Positions 1 to 7,916 of a DNA stretch of 10,582 bases are shown here, piece after piece (position 1 is the first letter of the stretch; the number at the start of each line of letters is the position of its first letter). The position numbers and the translations under genes were made by a program. The notes below the pieces were generated by a model. The model was not told the DNA's origin and did not search any database. It worked only from the letters and a program-made list of their open reading frames with translations. Origin of the DNA: Bacteroidales bacterium UBA2559 (GTDB lineage Bacteria; Bacteroidota; Bacteroidia; Bacteroidales; Bacteroidaceae); contig DDLZ01000125.1 of the NCBI GenBank assembly GCA_002340405.1, positions 16,072 to 26,653 of the forward strand, in the 5' to 3' direction.

Positions 1-207
1 CCTGACAGTTTCCTGCTTGTACCCGGTATAGGAGCACAGGGGGGATCGCTTGCAGAGGTTTGCAAATACGGCATGAACAATCGCTGCGGACTTATAGTAA
101 ACAGCAGTCGTGCAATAATTTATGCTGACAAGAGCAGAGACTTCGCCAATGTTGCATCCGAAAGGGCTCAACAGCTGCAGTCTGAAATGGCATTATTCTT
201 AAAATAA
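1..207 (+). CDS. pyrF: Orotidine 5'-phosphate decarboxylase, C-terminal part (partial)
   Basis: This is the 3' end of a gene that begins before the window; 68 residues and a TAA stop are visible. The frame opens with [16 protein letters not shown]. This matches the VPG-x-GAQGG phosphate-binding loop near the C-terminus of OMP decarboxylases of the longer type (about 270 residues) common in Bacteroidetes and Mycobacteria. A later NSSRAIIYA segment matches the last barrel strand and helix of the same family. The enzyme decarboxylates OMP to UMP, the last step of de novo pyrimidine synthesis, in the cytoplasm. The substrate-binding and catalytic Lys/Asp region lies outside the window, so activity cannot be judged. 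It is followed after 34 bases by lpxD on the same strand and may be co-transcribed with it. Confidence 0.85.
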   Translation, partial: PDSFLLVPGIGAQGGSLAEVCKYGMNNRCGLIVNSSRAIIYADKSRDFANVASERAQQLQSEMALFLK

Positions 208-212
208 AACCT

Positions 213-220
213 TATATTTG
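213..220 (+). promoter_or_regulatory. Possible -7 element of a Bacteroidetes promoter before lpxD
   Basis: TATATTTG fits the Bacteroidetes -7 consensus TAnnTTTG exactly and lies 21 bases before the lpxD ATG, between the pyrF stop and lpxD. No good TTG or TTTG element is visible 18-21 bases further upstream (the nearest is TGG at 188-190), so this is only half a promoter. It could let the lipid A genes be transcribed independently of pyrF. An octamer with two free positions can also occur by chance. Confidence 0.35.
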
Positions 221-241
221 CAGGATTATATTAACCTAAAT

Positions 242-1285
242 ATGAAGTTCACGGCAAAACAGATAGCGGAGTTTTTAAACGGCACCGTTGAGGGCGATGA
301 GAATGCTACCGCCCACACTTTTGCAAAAATTGAAGAGGGGACACAAGGTGCACTCTCTTTCCTTTCAAACCCAAAATACAATCATTACCTTTATAATACC
401 GAAGCAAGCATAGTTTTGGTCGCAAAGGATTTCAAACCTGAACAGCCGGTCAAAGCTACCCTGGTCAGGGTTAATGACCCATACGAGAGCCTTGCCAAAC
501 TGATGTCGCTCTACACTTCGATGAAACCGGTCAAAACAGGTATAAGTTCAACGGCGTCCATATCAGAAAAAGCCGAGATAGGCAAGAACGTTTACATAGG
601 ACCTTTCGTTGTTATTGAGGACGGTGTAACTGTTGGCGACAATACCCGCATCTATCCGCATGTAACCATAGGCGAAGGAGCCTCAATAGGCAACAACTGC
701 ATAATCTACCCAAACGTTACCATATACCACGGCTGTAAGGTAGGCAACAACTGCATTCTCCATGCCGGTTGTGTGATAGGTGCCGACGGATTCGGATTCG
801 CACCCACTCCTACCGGATATGAAAAGATCCCGCAGATAGGGATTGTGGAACTGGAAGATGATGTCGAGATAGGCGCCAACACATGTGTGGACCGCTCTAC
901 AATGGGACGGACCATTATCAAAAAAGGAGTTAAGCTGGACAACCTTATACAGGTAGCACATAACGTTGAGGTTGGCGAAAATACCGTAATATCGGCCCAG
1001 ACAGGAATTGCCGGTTCATCAAAAATCGGCTCATGGTGCATGATAGGCGGGCAGAGCGGCATTTCAGGACACATTTCACTGGGGAACCGCGTGAATCTGG
1101 GTGCCAAAGCCGGTGTGCTCGGCAACATAAAAGAGGGACATAACATAATGGGTTATCCGGCATTTGACTACAAGTCTTTCCTCAGGTCATCGGTCATATT
1201 CAGAAAACTGCCTGAAATGAGCAAAGAACTTGAGCAGTTGCGGAAAGAGATTAACGAAATGAAATCAAAACCTCAGGAAGAGTAA
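242..1285 (+). CDS. lpxD: UDP-3-O-(3-hydroxyacyl)glucosamine N-acyltransferase
   Basis: LpxD adds the second 3-hydroxyacyl chain, from acyl-ACP, to the 2-amino group of UDP-3-O-acyl-glucosamine. This is the third step of lipid A synthesis and takes place in the cytoplasm. The 347-residue protein has the expected order: an N-terminal uridine-binding domain (about 1-100, including [11 protein letters not shown]), a left-handed beta-helix of hexapeptide repeats (about 105-300), and a charged helical C-terminus (about 320-347). His240 in QVAHNV and His277 in SGHISLG align with E. coli His239 (catalytic) and His276. The open frame extends to a TTG at 218, but ATG 242 ([12 protein letters not shown]) matches the usual family start and the longer start would overlap the TATATTTG element, so ATG is chosen. 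The stop lies 6 bases before lpxC-fabZ. Confidence 0.96.
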   Translation: MKFTAKQIAEFLNGTVEGDENATAHTFAKIEEGTQGALSFLSNPKYNHYLYNTEASIVLVAKDFKPEQPVKATLVRVNDPYESLAKLMSLYTSMKPVKTGISSTASISEKAEIGKNVYIGPFVVIEDGVTVGDNTRIYPHVTIGEGASIGNNCIIYPNVTIYHGCKVGNNCILHAGCVIGADGFGFAPTPTGYEKIPQIGIVELEDDVEIGANTCVDRSTMGRTIIKKGVKLDNLIQVAHNVEVGENTVISAQTGIAGSSKIGSWCMIGGQSGISGHISLGNRVNLGAKAGVLGNIKEGHNIMGYPAFDYKSFLRSSVIFRKLPEMSKELEQLRKEINEMKSKPQEE

Positions 1286-1291
1286 TCTAAA

Positions 1292-2686
1292 ATGTATAAA
1301 CAAAAGACATTAAAGGAGCAATTTTCATTAAGTGGGAAGGGACTTCACACCGGTCTTGAATTGACCGTGACATTCAAACCTGCTCCTGCTGACTACGGCT
1401 ATAAGATACAGAGAATTGACCTTGACAGCCAGCCGATCATAGAGGCTGTTGCCGAAAACGTTCGGGAGACACAACGCGGCACCGTACTGTTCAAGGGGAA
1501 CACCAAGGTAAGCACGGTTGAACATGCCCTTGCGGCGCTTTACGCTGCAGGAATAGACAATTGCCACATTGATGTCAACGGACCTGAATTCCCCATCCTG
1601 GATGGAAGTTCAATAAAGTATGTGGAGAGCATACAGCATGTAGGTATAAAGGATTTGGATGCAATCAAGGACTATTATATCGTCAAATCCAAGATTGAGG
1701 TACGCGACGAATCGACCGGTTCATCCATCATCCTTCTGCCGGATGACACATTCAGCGTCAACGTACTGATTTCATACGACTCAAAGATACTGGACAACCA
1801 GTACGCATCACTCGATGATATGAGCGATTTCCCCACCGAGATTGCTTCCAGCCGCACTTTCGTATTTGTACGTGAGATAGAACCTCTGCTTGCGGCCGGC
1901 CTGATCAAAGGCGGAGACCTTGACAATGCCATAGTGATCTACGAAAGGGAGATGTCTCAAGAGCGATATGACAAGATATGTGAAGTTATGGACGTTCCTA
2001 AGATGGATGCTACCAAACTCGGCTACATAATGCATAAACCGCTCACCTTTTGCAACGAACCCGCACGCCATAAGCTGCTCGACATAATCGGTGATCTGGC
2101 GCTTGTGGGGAAACCTATCAAGGGCCGCATTATAGCAACCCGTCCAGGACATACCATAAACAATAAGTTTGCCAGGATACTGCGTAAAAACATCAAACTG
2201 AATGATGTTCAGGCGCCGGCCTACAATCCGGCAGTAGCTCCGGTTATGAATCTGCAACAGATAATGGCAACCATGCCACACCGTTTCCCCATGCTGCTGC
2301 TTGACAAGGTCATTACATTGACCGACCTCTATGCCGAAGGTGTAAAGAATGTTACCAATAGCGAAATATTCTTCCTCGGACACTTCCCCGGGCATCCGAT
2401 CATGCCCGGAGTGCTCATCGTCGAAGCCATGGCACAGCTGGGAGGCATGCTTGCACTGCAATACACTACGAATCCCGGCGAATACGAAGCTCTGTTCGCC
2501 AAGATAGACAATACCCGTTTCAGACACTCGGTCGTTCCGGGTGACACCATGCTTATGCGTGTGGTAAGGACTGCTCCCGTGCGTCACAGCATGTTGTCAC
2601 TCAAAGGATACACTTTTGTAGCCGACAAACTTGTGGCCGAATCGGAATTTATGGTACAAATTATAAAAAAGAAAAGAATCCAATGA
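1292..2686 (+). CDS. lpxC/fabZ: Bifunctional UDP-3-O-acyl-GlcNAc deacetylase / 3-hydroxyacyl-ACP dehydratase (LpxC-FabZ fusion)
   Basis: This 464-residue protein joins two enzymes. Residues 1 to about 305 are LpxC, the zinc deacetylase that commits the pathway to lipid A. Expected active-site residues are present: Glu77-His78 (STVEHALAAL), His260, Asp264 and Asp268 (HKLLDIIGDL), and His287 (RPGHTINNKFA). His78, His260 and Asp264 would bind zinc. After a short linker (about 306-322), residues 323-464 are FabZ, the hot-dog-fold dehydratase of fatty acid elongation. Its catalytic pair is His364 (GHFPGHP) and Glu378 (GVLIVEAMAQ), with the usual 14-residue spacing. The frame is uninterrupted, so the fusion is real, and it is the normal Bacteroidetes arrangement. 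Joining them could couple use of 3-hydroxyacyl-ACP for elongation and for lipid A. The stop overlaps the lpxA start (ATGA). Confidence 0.97.
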   Translation: MYKQKTLKEQFSLSGKGLHTGLELTVTFKPAPADYGYKIQRIDLDSQPIIEAVAENVRETQRGTVLFKGNTKVSTVEHALAALYAAGIDNCHIDVNGPEFPILDGSSIKYVESIQHVGIKDLDAIKDYYIVKSKIEVRDESTGSSIILLPDDTFSVNVLISYDSKILDNQYASLDDMSDFPTEIASSRTFVFVREIEPLLAAGLIKGGDLDNAIVIYEREMSQERYDKICEVMDVPKMDATKLGYIMHKPLTFCNEPARHKLLDIIGDLALVGKPIKGRIIATRPGHTINNKFARILRKNIKLNDVQAPAYNPAVAPVMNLQQIMATMPHRFPMLLLDKVITLTDLYAEGVKNVTNSEIFFLGHFPGHPIMPGVLIVEAMAQLGGMLALQYTTNPGEYEALFAKIDNTRFRHSVVPGDTMLMRVVRTAPVRHSMLSLKGYTFVADKLVAESEFMVQIIKKKRIQ

Positions 2687-3459
2687 TAAGCCCGTTAGCA
2701 TATATTGACCCAACTGCAAAAATAGGCAGAAACGTAGAGATAGGCCCGTTCTGTTTTATTGACAAGAACGTGGTAATAGGTGATGACAATATTTTAATGC
2801 CCCATGTGAACGTACTTTACGGCTCACGTATCGGCAATGGGAACCATATTCACTCAGGAGCGGTAATTGGAGGCATCCCACAGGATTTGAAGTTCATAGG
2901 TGAAGATACCACAGCCGAGATTGGCGATAACAACCATATACGTGAAAATGTTACCATTAACCGCGGTACCGCATCGAAAAATAAGACCGTGGTCGGCAGT
3001 AACAACCTACTGATGGAGAGCCTGCATATAGCACACGACTGCGTGATAGGTAACTCCTGTATATTGGGGAACAGTACTAAACTGGGCGGCGAAGTAGTAG
3101 TTGACGACTACGCCACAATAAGCGCCGGCGTCCTTATACACCAGTTCTGCCACATAGGAGGTTATGTGATGATACAGGGAGGATCGGGCGTAAGCCAGGA
3201 TGTACCCCCGTTCATAATGGCAGGCCGCAACCCCCTTACCTATATGGGAATAAACATCGTCCGTCTGCGCCGGGAGAACTTCGCCCCTGAAACCATCGAA
3301 ATTATCCACGATGTTTACCGCACCATTTACCAGAACGGACTTAACGTTTCACAGGCGATAAATACGCTTAAGGAAAACCCTACATCGGAAAATCCTGAAA
3401 TCAAGTACATCATAGATTTCATTTCAAATTCCGAACGGGGAATAATTCGTGTTAGATAA
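2683..3459 (+). CDS. lpxA: Acyl-ACP--UDP-N-acetylglucosamine O-acyltransferase
   Basis: LpxA performs the first, reversible step of lipid A synthesis: it moves a 3-hydroxyacyl chain from ACP to the 3-OH of UDP-GlcNAc. The 258-residue length is usual. Residues 1 to about 185 form the hexapeptide-repeat left-handed beta-helix, followed by a C-terminal helical domain (PLTYMGINIVRLRR onward). His118 in LHIAHDC aligns with the E. coli catalytic His125. IRENVTINRGT (86-96) and HQFCHIGG (153-160) are family signatures. Gly166 aligns with E. coli Gly173, the acyl-length ruler position; a Gly there should leave room for a long chain, as expected for Bacteroidetes lipid A (inference). The ATG overlaps the previous stop by 4 bases, which suggests translational coupling. 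The next gene starts 12 bases after the stop. Confidence 0.96.
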   Translation: MISPLAYIDPTAKIGRNVEIGPFCFIDKNVVIGDDNILMPHVNVLYGSRIGNGNHIHSGAVIGGIPQDLKFIGEDTTAEIGDNNHIRENVTINRGTASKNKTVVGSNNLLMESLHIAHDCVIGNSCILGNSTKLGGEVVVDDYATISAGVLIHQFCHIGGYVMIQGGSGVSQDVPPFIMAGRNPLTYMGINIVRLRRENFAPETIEIIHDVYRTIYQNGLNVSQAINTLKENPTSENPEIKYIIDFISNSERGIIRVR

Positions 3460-3471
3460 AACAGATGAAAT

Positions 3472-4041
3472 ATGATTTACAGATTCATTTTCGTATCCGA
3501 CGAAGTCGATGACTTTTTCAGAGAGATCCAAATAAGTTCATCGGCTACTTTTTTGGACCTGAGCAATGCCATTCTTGAATCGGTGGAATATCCTGATGAC
3601 CAACTGACCTCATTCTTCATATGTGAACATAACTGGGAAAAATGTGAAGAGATAACCCGCGTAGAGATGCACACCAGTTCGGAATATGACAATTTGGTAA
3701 TGGCTGAAACTCCTATTGAAGAGTTTGTCGAAGAGGAAAAACAGCGTCTTATTTATATCTTTGACCCTCTGACTGAACGCTGCTTTTTCATTGAGCTCAA
3801 GGAGATAATAACCGGAAAGAACCTGGATAAGGCCATTTGTAGCAAAAAAGGCGGACAACCGCCGAAACAGACCATAGATTTTGACGAAATATCAAAAACG
3901 ATATCGGGCATTGAGACCGATGAAACTTTCTATGGCGATGAAGGGTTCGATTCAAGTGAACTTGATCAGGACGGATATTCTATAGGAGGCGCCGACGCTG
4001 AAGCCGATATCAGTATAGACACGCTGGATGACCTGTATTGA
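3472..4041 (+). CDS. Conserved protein of unknown function, PF07929-like (plasmid pRiA4b ORF-3 / 'IS1096 passenger TnpR' family)
   Basis: This 189-residue protein starts at ATG 3472 with MIYRFIFVSDEVDDFFREIQ. I recognise it as the small Bacteroidales protein often labelled plasmid pRiA4b ORF-3-like or IS1096 element passenger TnpR; those names are historical and do not establish a function. The first about 130 residues look like one compact domain, with FLDLSNAIL, FFICEHNWEK and YIFDPLTERCFFIEL as recognisable blocks. The tail (about 140-189) is strongly acidic, rich in Asp, Glu, Gly and Ser, and probably disordered. There is no signal peptide or membrane segment, so it is likely cytoplasmic. 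It lies between lpxA and miaA with tight spacing, so it is probably co-expressed with lipid A and tRNA-modification genes. No transposase or repeat is nearby, so nothing here supports a mobile origin. Confidence 0.85.
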   Translation: MIYRFIFVSDEVDDFFREIQISSSATFLDLSNAILESVEYPDDQLTSFFICEHNWEKCEEITRVEMHTSSEYDNLVMAETPIEEFVEEEKQRLIYIFDPLTERCFFIELKEIITGKNLDKAICSKKGGQPPKQTIDFDEISKTISGIETDETFYGDEGFDSSELDQDGYSIGGADAEADISIDTLDDLY

Positions 4042-4962
4042 GTGAAGAGCCTTGCAGTCATACTCGGACCGACCGGCGTTGGGAAAACGGAACTTTGCCT
4101 GACCTTGGCCGGTCTTTTTGACTCACCGATAATATCGGCCGACTCAAGACAGATGTTTGCTGAGATTCCCATCGGAACGGCTGCACCCACAAAAGCTGAA
4201 ACCGATAAGGTTAAGCACTATTTTATAGGGAACCTCCGACTTGAGGACTATTATAGTGCAGCTTTATACGAAGAACAGGCTATTTCGCTATTAAACACTC
4301 TATTCGCAAAACATGAAGTTATAATAGCGACAGGAGGTTCCATGATGTATATAGATGCTTTGTGTTACGGGATTGACCGATTGCCAACCGTATCCAAGAG
4401 TATCAGAAACCGGATTATGGAGCGTTACCGGAATGAGGGATTGGAATCTATGGTCAGCGAACTAAAGCGACTGGACCCCGTTTACTACGACCAGGTTGAT
4501 CTCCGCAACTTCAGACGCGTGCTGCATGCTCTTGAAATATGCCATATGACCGGCCGTCCCTACTCCGAACTGCGTACCGGCAGAAGAGCCGAGCGACCTT
4601 TTAACATAATAAAAATAGGTTTGACCAGACCACGCGAGGAGCTCTACGCAAGGATTAACCGCAGGGTTGACCAAATGATTGAAAAGGGACTGATTGACGA
4701 AGCCCGGCGGGTATATCCCAAAAAAGGACTCAATTCTCTGAATACGGTAGGCTATAAAGAGCTGTTTAAATGGATGGACGGAGCATTGACACATGACGGG
4801 GAACCCTGGACTATGGAGTTCGCCATTGAAAAGATAAAGCAAAATACGCGAATATATTCACGTAAACAGATGACATGGTTCAAACGGGACCCCGAAACGC
4901 GCTGGTTTAACCCTGATGATGTTTCCGGTATAACAGATTATATAAAGGATAAAGCATTATGA
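4042..4962 (+). CDS. miaA: tRNA dimethylallyltransferase
   Basis: MiaA transfers a dimethylallyl group to N6 of adenosine 37 in tRNAs reading codons that begin with U, which steadies codon-anticodon pairing. The 306-residue length is normal. Visible motifs are the P-loop GPTGVGKT (9-16), ISADSRQMF (31-39) for tRNA and acceptor recognition, GTAAPT (45-50), [12 protein letters not shown] (96-107), the [10 protein letters not shown] helix (157-166) with TGRPYS, and the C-terminal [16 protein letters not shown] (267-282). The start is GTG, not ATG. It follows the TGA of the previous gene with no base between and in the same frame, so the reading frame itself forbids a longer protein. Starting there gives a normal N-terminus six residues before the Walker strand. 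The stop overlaps the next start (ATGATGA). Confidence 0.95.
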   Translation: MKSLAVILGPTGVGKTELCLTLAGLFDSPIISADSRQMFAEIPIGTAAPTKAETDKVKHYFIGNLRLEDYYSAALYEEQAISLLNTLFAKHEVIIATGGSMMYIDALCYGIDRLPTVSKSIRNRIMERYRNEGLESMVSELKRLDPVYYDQVDLRNFRRVLHALEICHMTGRPYSELRTGRRAERPFNIIKIGLTRPREELYARINRRVDQMIEKGLIDEARRVYPKKGLNSLNTVGYKELFKWMDGALTHDGEPWTMEFAIEKIKQNTRIYSRKQMTWFKRDPETRWFNPDDVSGITDYIKDKAL

Positions 4963-5570
4963 TGATAAGATTGTATGAAAAGAACAACAGTCAGCGCGAT
5001 ATTGACCGCGTACTGGATGTCCTGAACGGAGGCGGTGTTATAGTGTTTCCTACCGACACCACATACGCTTTGGGTTGCCATGCGCTCAAGGAGCGTCCGA
5101 TTGAACGTATTTGCAGATTAAAGGGCATAAATCCGCAGAAACACCGTTTTTCAATAATCTGCTATGACCTGAGCGACATTAGCCAGTATGTAAAGATTGA
5201 CAACGCTACGTTCAAGACCATGAAACGTAATCTGCCGGGCCCATTTACCTTTATACTGAGCGCAGGCAGCCGTCTGCCCAAAATATTCAGCAACCGTAAG
5301 GAGGTGGGGATCCGTGTGCCTGACAACAGCATAACAAGAGAGATATGCCGCCAACTTGACGCCCCATTGCTCTCCACTACTATTCCTTACGATGAATCCA
5401 AAGATATTTCTTACCTTACCGACCCCGAACTGATAAATGAAGCTCTGGGCGATGAGGTTGACATTGTCATAAACGGCGGCATCGGCGGATATCAATTCTC
5501 CACAATAGTTTACTGTGTTAACGGCATACCGGAGATAACACGTCAGGGGAAAGGGATATTGGATGAATAA
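4959..5570 (+). CDS. YrdC-domain protein of the TsaC/Sua5 family, YciO-like (putative L-threonylcarbamoyladenylate synthase)
   Basis: The 203-residue protein is a single YrdC domain without the Sua5 C-terminal domain. TsaC uses threonine, bicarbonate and ATP to make threonylcarbamoyl-AMP for the t6A37 modification of tRNAs reading ANN codons. [10 protein letters not shown] (31-40), PGPFTFIL (93-100), GIRVPD (117-122) and INGGIGG (171-177) place it in the family. In detail it resembles E. coli YciO more: ICRLKGI at 51-57 has Ile57 where TsaC has the Arg of its KxR motif, and LLSTTIPY (137-144) lacks the Asn of the SxN motif. Automatic tools would name it TsaC, but the missing ligand residues make that activity uncertain. 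It overlaps the miaA stop by 4 bases. ATG 4959 and ATG 4962 are both possible starts; 4959 gives MMIRLYEKN, similar to homologues. Confidence 0.85.
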   Translation: MMIRLYEKNNSQRDIDRVLDVLNGGGVIVFPTDTTYALGCHALKERPIERICRLKGINPQKHRFSIICYDLSDISQYVKIDNATFKTMKRNLPGPFTFILSAGSRLPKIFSNRKEVGIRVPDNSITREICRQLDAPLLSTTIPYDESKDISYLTDPELINEALGDEVDIVINGGIGGYQFSTIVYCVNGIPEITRQGKGILDE

Positions 5571-5588
5571 AAACAGGAAAAGACCTAC

Positions 5589-5664
5589 AGGAACACATAG
5601 AAACGTTCCGTAGAATAACTAAATAAATTAGGTAAAAACTCAAGGAACGCGTAGAGCCGTTCAC
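5589..5664 (+). repeat. Two imperfect copies of a 22-bp element with dyad symmetry, upstream of the DPP4 gene
   Basis: Copy 1 (5589-5610) and copy 2 (5643-5664) agree at 16 of 22 positions and start 54 bases apart. Each contains a dyad with a 10-base spacer: GGAAC-N10-GTTCC at 5590-5609 and GGAAC-N10-GTTCA at 5644-5663. The copies lie about 98 and 44 bases before the DPP4 ATG, between the YciO-like gene and the peptidase gene. The 54-base offset is close to five helical turns, which would suit a pair of protein-binding sites. The half-sites are short, no T-run follows (so not a clear terminator), and no promoter consensus is seen in the gap. A decayed duplication is equally possible. Confidence 0.4.
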
Positions 5665-5697
5665 GGGGAATTAATAAAAAAGATAAAACGAGCGGAT

Positions 5698-7899
5698 ATG
5701 AAAAAAATATGCTTATTGGCTGTTTCTATGATATTTGCAATCATATCGGCAGCGCAAGAGATTTCACTTAATCTTGAAAACATTATCGATGGCAGATTTT
5801 CGGCCAGAGGTTCCATATCGGTCACTCCAATGGCCGATGGGGAACACTATTTGAGCAGCGAAGGCGGCAGGCTGATACTCAAACGTTCTTTCAAAACAGG
5901 AGAGGTTACCGACACCATTCTCAATCTGAGCAATGTCAAGGGTGACAGGCTGATTGGTTTTGACGGTTTCATTCTCTCCCCTGCGGAAGAGACAATTTTG
6001 ATCCAGACCGCCACAAAAAGGATCTACCGCCGCTCATTCACGGCCGAATATTACATTTTCACCATACGTAACAACCGTATTGATCCGCTCTCACAAGGCG
6101 GCCCGCAACAGGTCCCCGCATACTCTCCCGACGGTCATAACATAGCTTTTGTGCGTGACAACAATATATTCTTAGTCAAGATGTTATTCAATAATGCCGA
6201 GGTCAGAGTGACAAAAGACGGTGAGCCCGGAAAGATACGGAACGGCATACCCGACTGGGCCTATGAGGAGGAGTTCGGATTCACCCGCGCCTTCTGTTTC
6301 AGCGCCGACAGCCGCATGATAGGATGGATACGTTTTGACGAATCGCATGTAGAAAGCTACAATCTGCCCCTGTTCCTCACAACTCCCGATAATAGAACCT
6401 ATTCACAGGAACTTCTCACTTACAAACCGCAACAGTACCCCACGGCAGGCGCCGCCAATTCAAAGGTATCGGTCCACTCGTTCGATATCCAAAGCTCCGT
6501 CATACGCGATATGGATCTGAAAATTGACAGCACCTGTTATATTCCCCGCATACAGTTTGTCGAAAACGAGGCTAACAATCTGCTGGTTTTTACTCTGAAC
6601 CGCAGTCAGAACAGACTTGAGATTTTCTCGGCCAACCCCCGCTCAACTGTCTGTACAATGATTCTGCGTGAAGATGACAGCCGCTACATTGATGAATTCG
6701 TATATATGGGGACAAAGTTTTTCGGGGACCGCTTCATCATGCAGAGCGAACGCGACGGACACCGCCATCTCTATCTGTATGACCTGAACGGCAGACTTCA
6801 GAGACAGATTACCGAGGGTGATTTCGATGTCTTGGCTCTGCACGGATACGATGCCAAGAGCGGCACCGTATATTACGAGAGCAATGAATCCGGCATGTAT
6901 GACTGCGCCGTCTGGAAAATTGACGGCAGAGGCAGGAAAACAGCTCTTACCCCACAGAAAGGTACTGCCCATGCCGTCTTCAGCACCGGTTACAAATATT
7001 TCATAAGCTCCTGGTCCGATATGGAGACTCCCACGTGCATAACCCTTAACAACTCGGACGGTAAAATCCTGAAGACGGTTGAAGATAATTCCGGACTGGC
7101 TTCTACTGTTACCGGCCTGAAATTACCTGAAAAGGAGCTCTTCTCTTTCCAAACAGTTGACGGCACCACTCTGTATGGATGGCTGGTCAAACCCGATAAT
7201 GCGTCGTCTGAACACCCCTGCCCCATCATACTATACCAGTACAGCGGCCCCGGCTCGAATGAGATGATCAATGAGTGGGGCGCCGGATTTTACCCCGGCG
7301 GCACATTAGAAGCTCTTATGACCAAAAAAGGTTATGCAGTGGCGGTGGTTGACGGACGCGGCACAGGCCGTCGCGGAGCCGATTTCAAGAAGCAGACATA
7401 CAAGCGTCTAGGAGTATTGGAGAGTCAGGATCAGGTGGCTGCCGCCAAATATCTCGGTTCGCAACCTTGGGCCGATGCCGGCCGCATAGCTATCTGGGGT
7501 TGGAGTTACGGAGGATATAACGCCCTTATGGCAATGAGTGAGGGTACACCCGTATTCAAATGCGGCGTAGCTGTGGCTCCGGTAACGGACTGGCGCTATT
7601 ACGATGCCCCCTACACCGAACGCTTCATGTTGCAACCCAAGGAGAATGCCGACGGTTATGCCGAAGCATCGGCCATCAACCGCATAGACAAGCTGCACGG
7701 CAAGGTACTAATTATCCACGGACTGAACGATGACAACGTCTTCTTCAGCAACAGCGCCTCATATATCGATGCTCTTGTCAACAGAGGAATAGATTTTGAT
7801 ATGCAGATATATCCGGGCAAGGAGCATAGCATAACCGGCAGAAATTATCGCCTGCACCTCTTCAACAGGATCATCCGTTTCTTTGAAGAGAATCTATAA
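5698..7899 (+). CDS. Dipeptidyl peptidase IV-like serine peptidase (family S9B), secreted
   Basis: This enzyme class removes Xaa-Pro or Xaa-Ala dipeptides from peptide N-termini. The 733-residue protein starts with a signal peptide (MKKICLLAVSMIFAIISAAQ; cleavage near 18-20, no lipobox Cys), so it is probably periplasmic. Residues about 30-490 form the beta-propeller, with DWAYEEEF at 186-193; Glu191 and Glu192 match human Glu205/Glu206, which hold the substrate amino terminus. The alpha/beta-hydrolase domain (about 490-733) has Tyr515 (oxyanion), the nucleophile Ser603 in GWSYGGY, Asp678 in NDDNV and His710 in PGKEHS. DWRYYDAPYTERFM at 631-644 and the DDN motif follow DPP4 more than the Porphyromonas prolyl tripeptidyl peptidase PtpA. 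It stands 127 bases after the previous gene, so it may have its own promoter, although none is recognisable. Specificity is inferred. Confidence 0.92.
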   Translation: MKKICLLAVSMIFAIISAAQEISLNLENIIDGRFSARGSISVTPMADGEHYLSSEGGRLILKRSFKTGEVTDTILNLSNVKGDRLIGFDGFILSPAEETILIQTATKRIYRRSFTAEYYIFTIRNNRIDPLSQGGPQQVPAYSPDGHNIAFVRDNNIFLVKMLFNNAEVRVTKDGEPGKIRNGIPDWAYEEEFGFTRAFCFSADSRMIGWIRFDESHVESYNLPLFLTTPDNRTYSQELLTYKPQQYPTAGAANSKVSVHSFDIQSSVIRDMDLKIDSTCYIPRIQFVENEANNLLVFTLNRSQNRLEIFSANPRSTVCTMILREDDSRYIDEFVYMGTKFFGDRFIMQSERDGHRHLYLYDLNGRLQRQITEGDFDVLALHGYDAKSGTVYYESNESGMYDCAVWKIDGRGRKTALTPQKGTAHAVFSTGYKYFISSWSDMETPTCITLNNSDGKILKTVEDNSGLASTVTGLKLPEKELFSFQTVDGTTLYGWLVKPDNASSEHPCPIILYQYSGPGSNEMINEWGAGFYPGGTLEALMTKKGYAVAVVDGRGTGRRGADFKKQTYKRLGVLESQDQVAAAKYLGSQPWADAGRIAIWGWSYGGYNALMAMSEGTPVFKCGVAVAPVTDWRYYDAPYTERFMLQPKENADGYAEASAINRIDKLHGKVLIIHGLNDDNVFFSNSASYIDALVNRGIDFDMQIYPGKEHSITGRNYRLHLFNRIIRFFEENL

Positions 7900-7916
7900 G
7901 ACTTTGGTTATACTGC

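Noticed and set aside
218..241. Longer lpxD starting at TTG 218
   Set aside because: It adds eight residues not seen in LpxD proteins and would place the start codon inside the TATATTTG element; ATG 242 gives the usual N-terminus.
706..1146. 146-residue minus-strand open frame inside lpxD
   Set aside because: It is antisense to the hexapeptide repeats of LpxD; its Pro/Ser/Thr-rich periodic sequence mirrors that repeat and is not a protein family I recognise.
1808..2587. 259-residue open frame on the minus strand inside lpxC-fabZ
   Set aside because: The plus-strand frame is an unmistakable LpxC-FabZ with all active-site residues; the antisense product has no recognisable motif and is rich in His/Tyr/Cys, as expected of a shadow frame.
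3472..4041. Mobile element or resolvase suggested by the 'IS1096 passenger TnpR' family label
   Set aside because: No transposase, terminal inverted repeats or resolvase catalytic motif is visible, and the gene is embedded in a housekeeping operon.
5563..5613. 16-codon open frame ([16 protein letters not shown]) overlapping the end of the YciO-like gene
   Set aside because: It is very short and ends in the first dyad element, with no sign of selection visible; chance is the simpler explanation.
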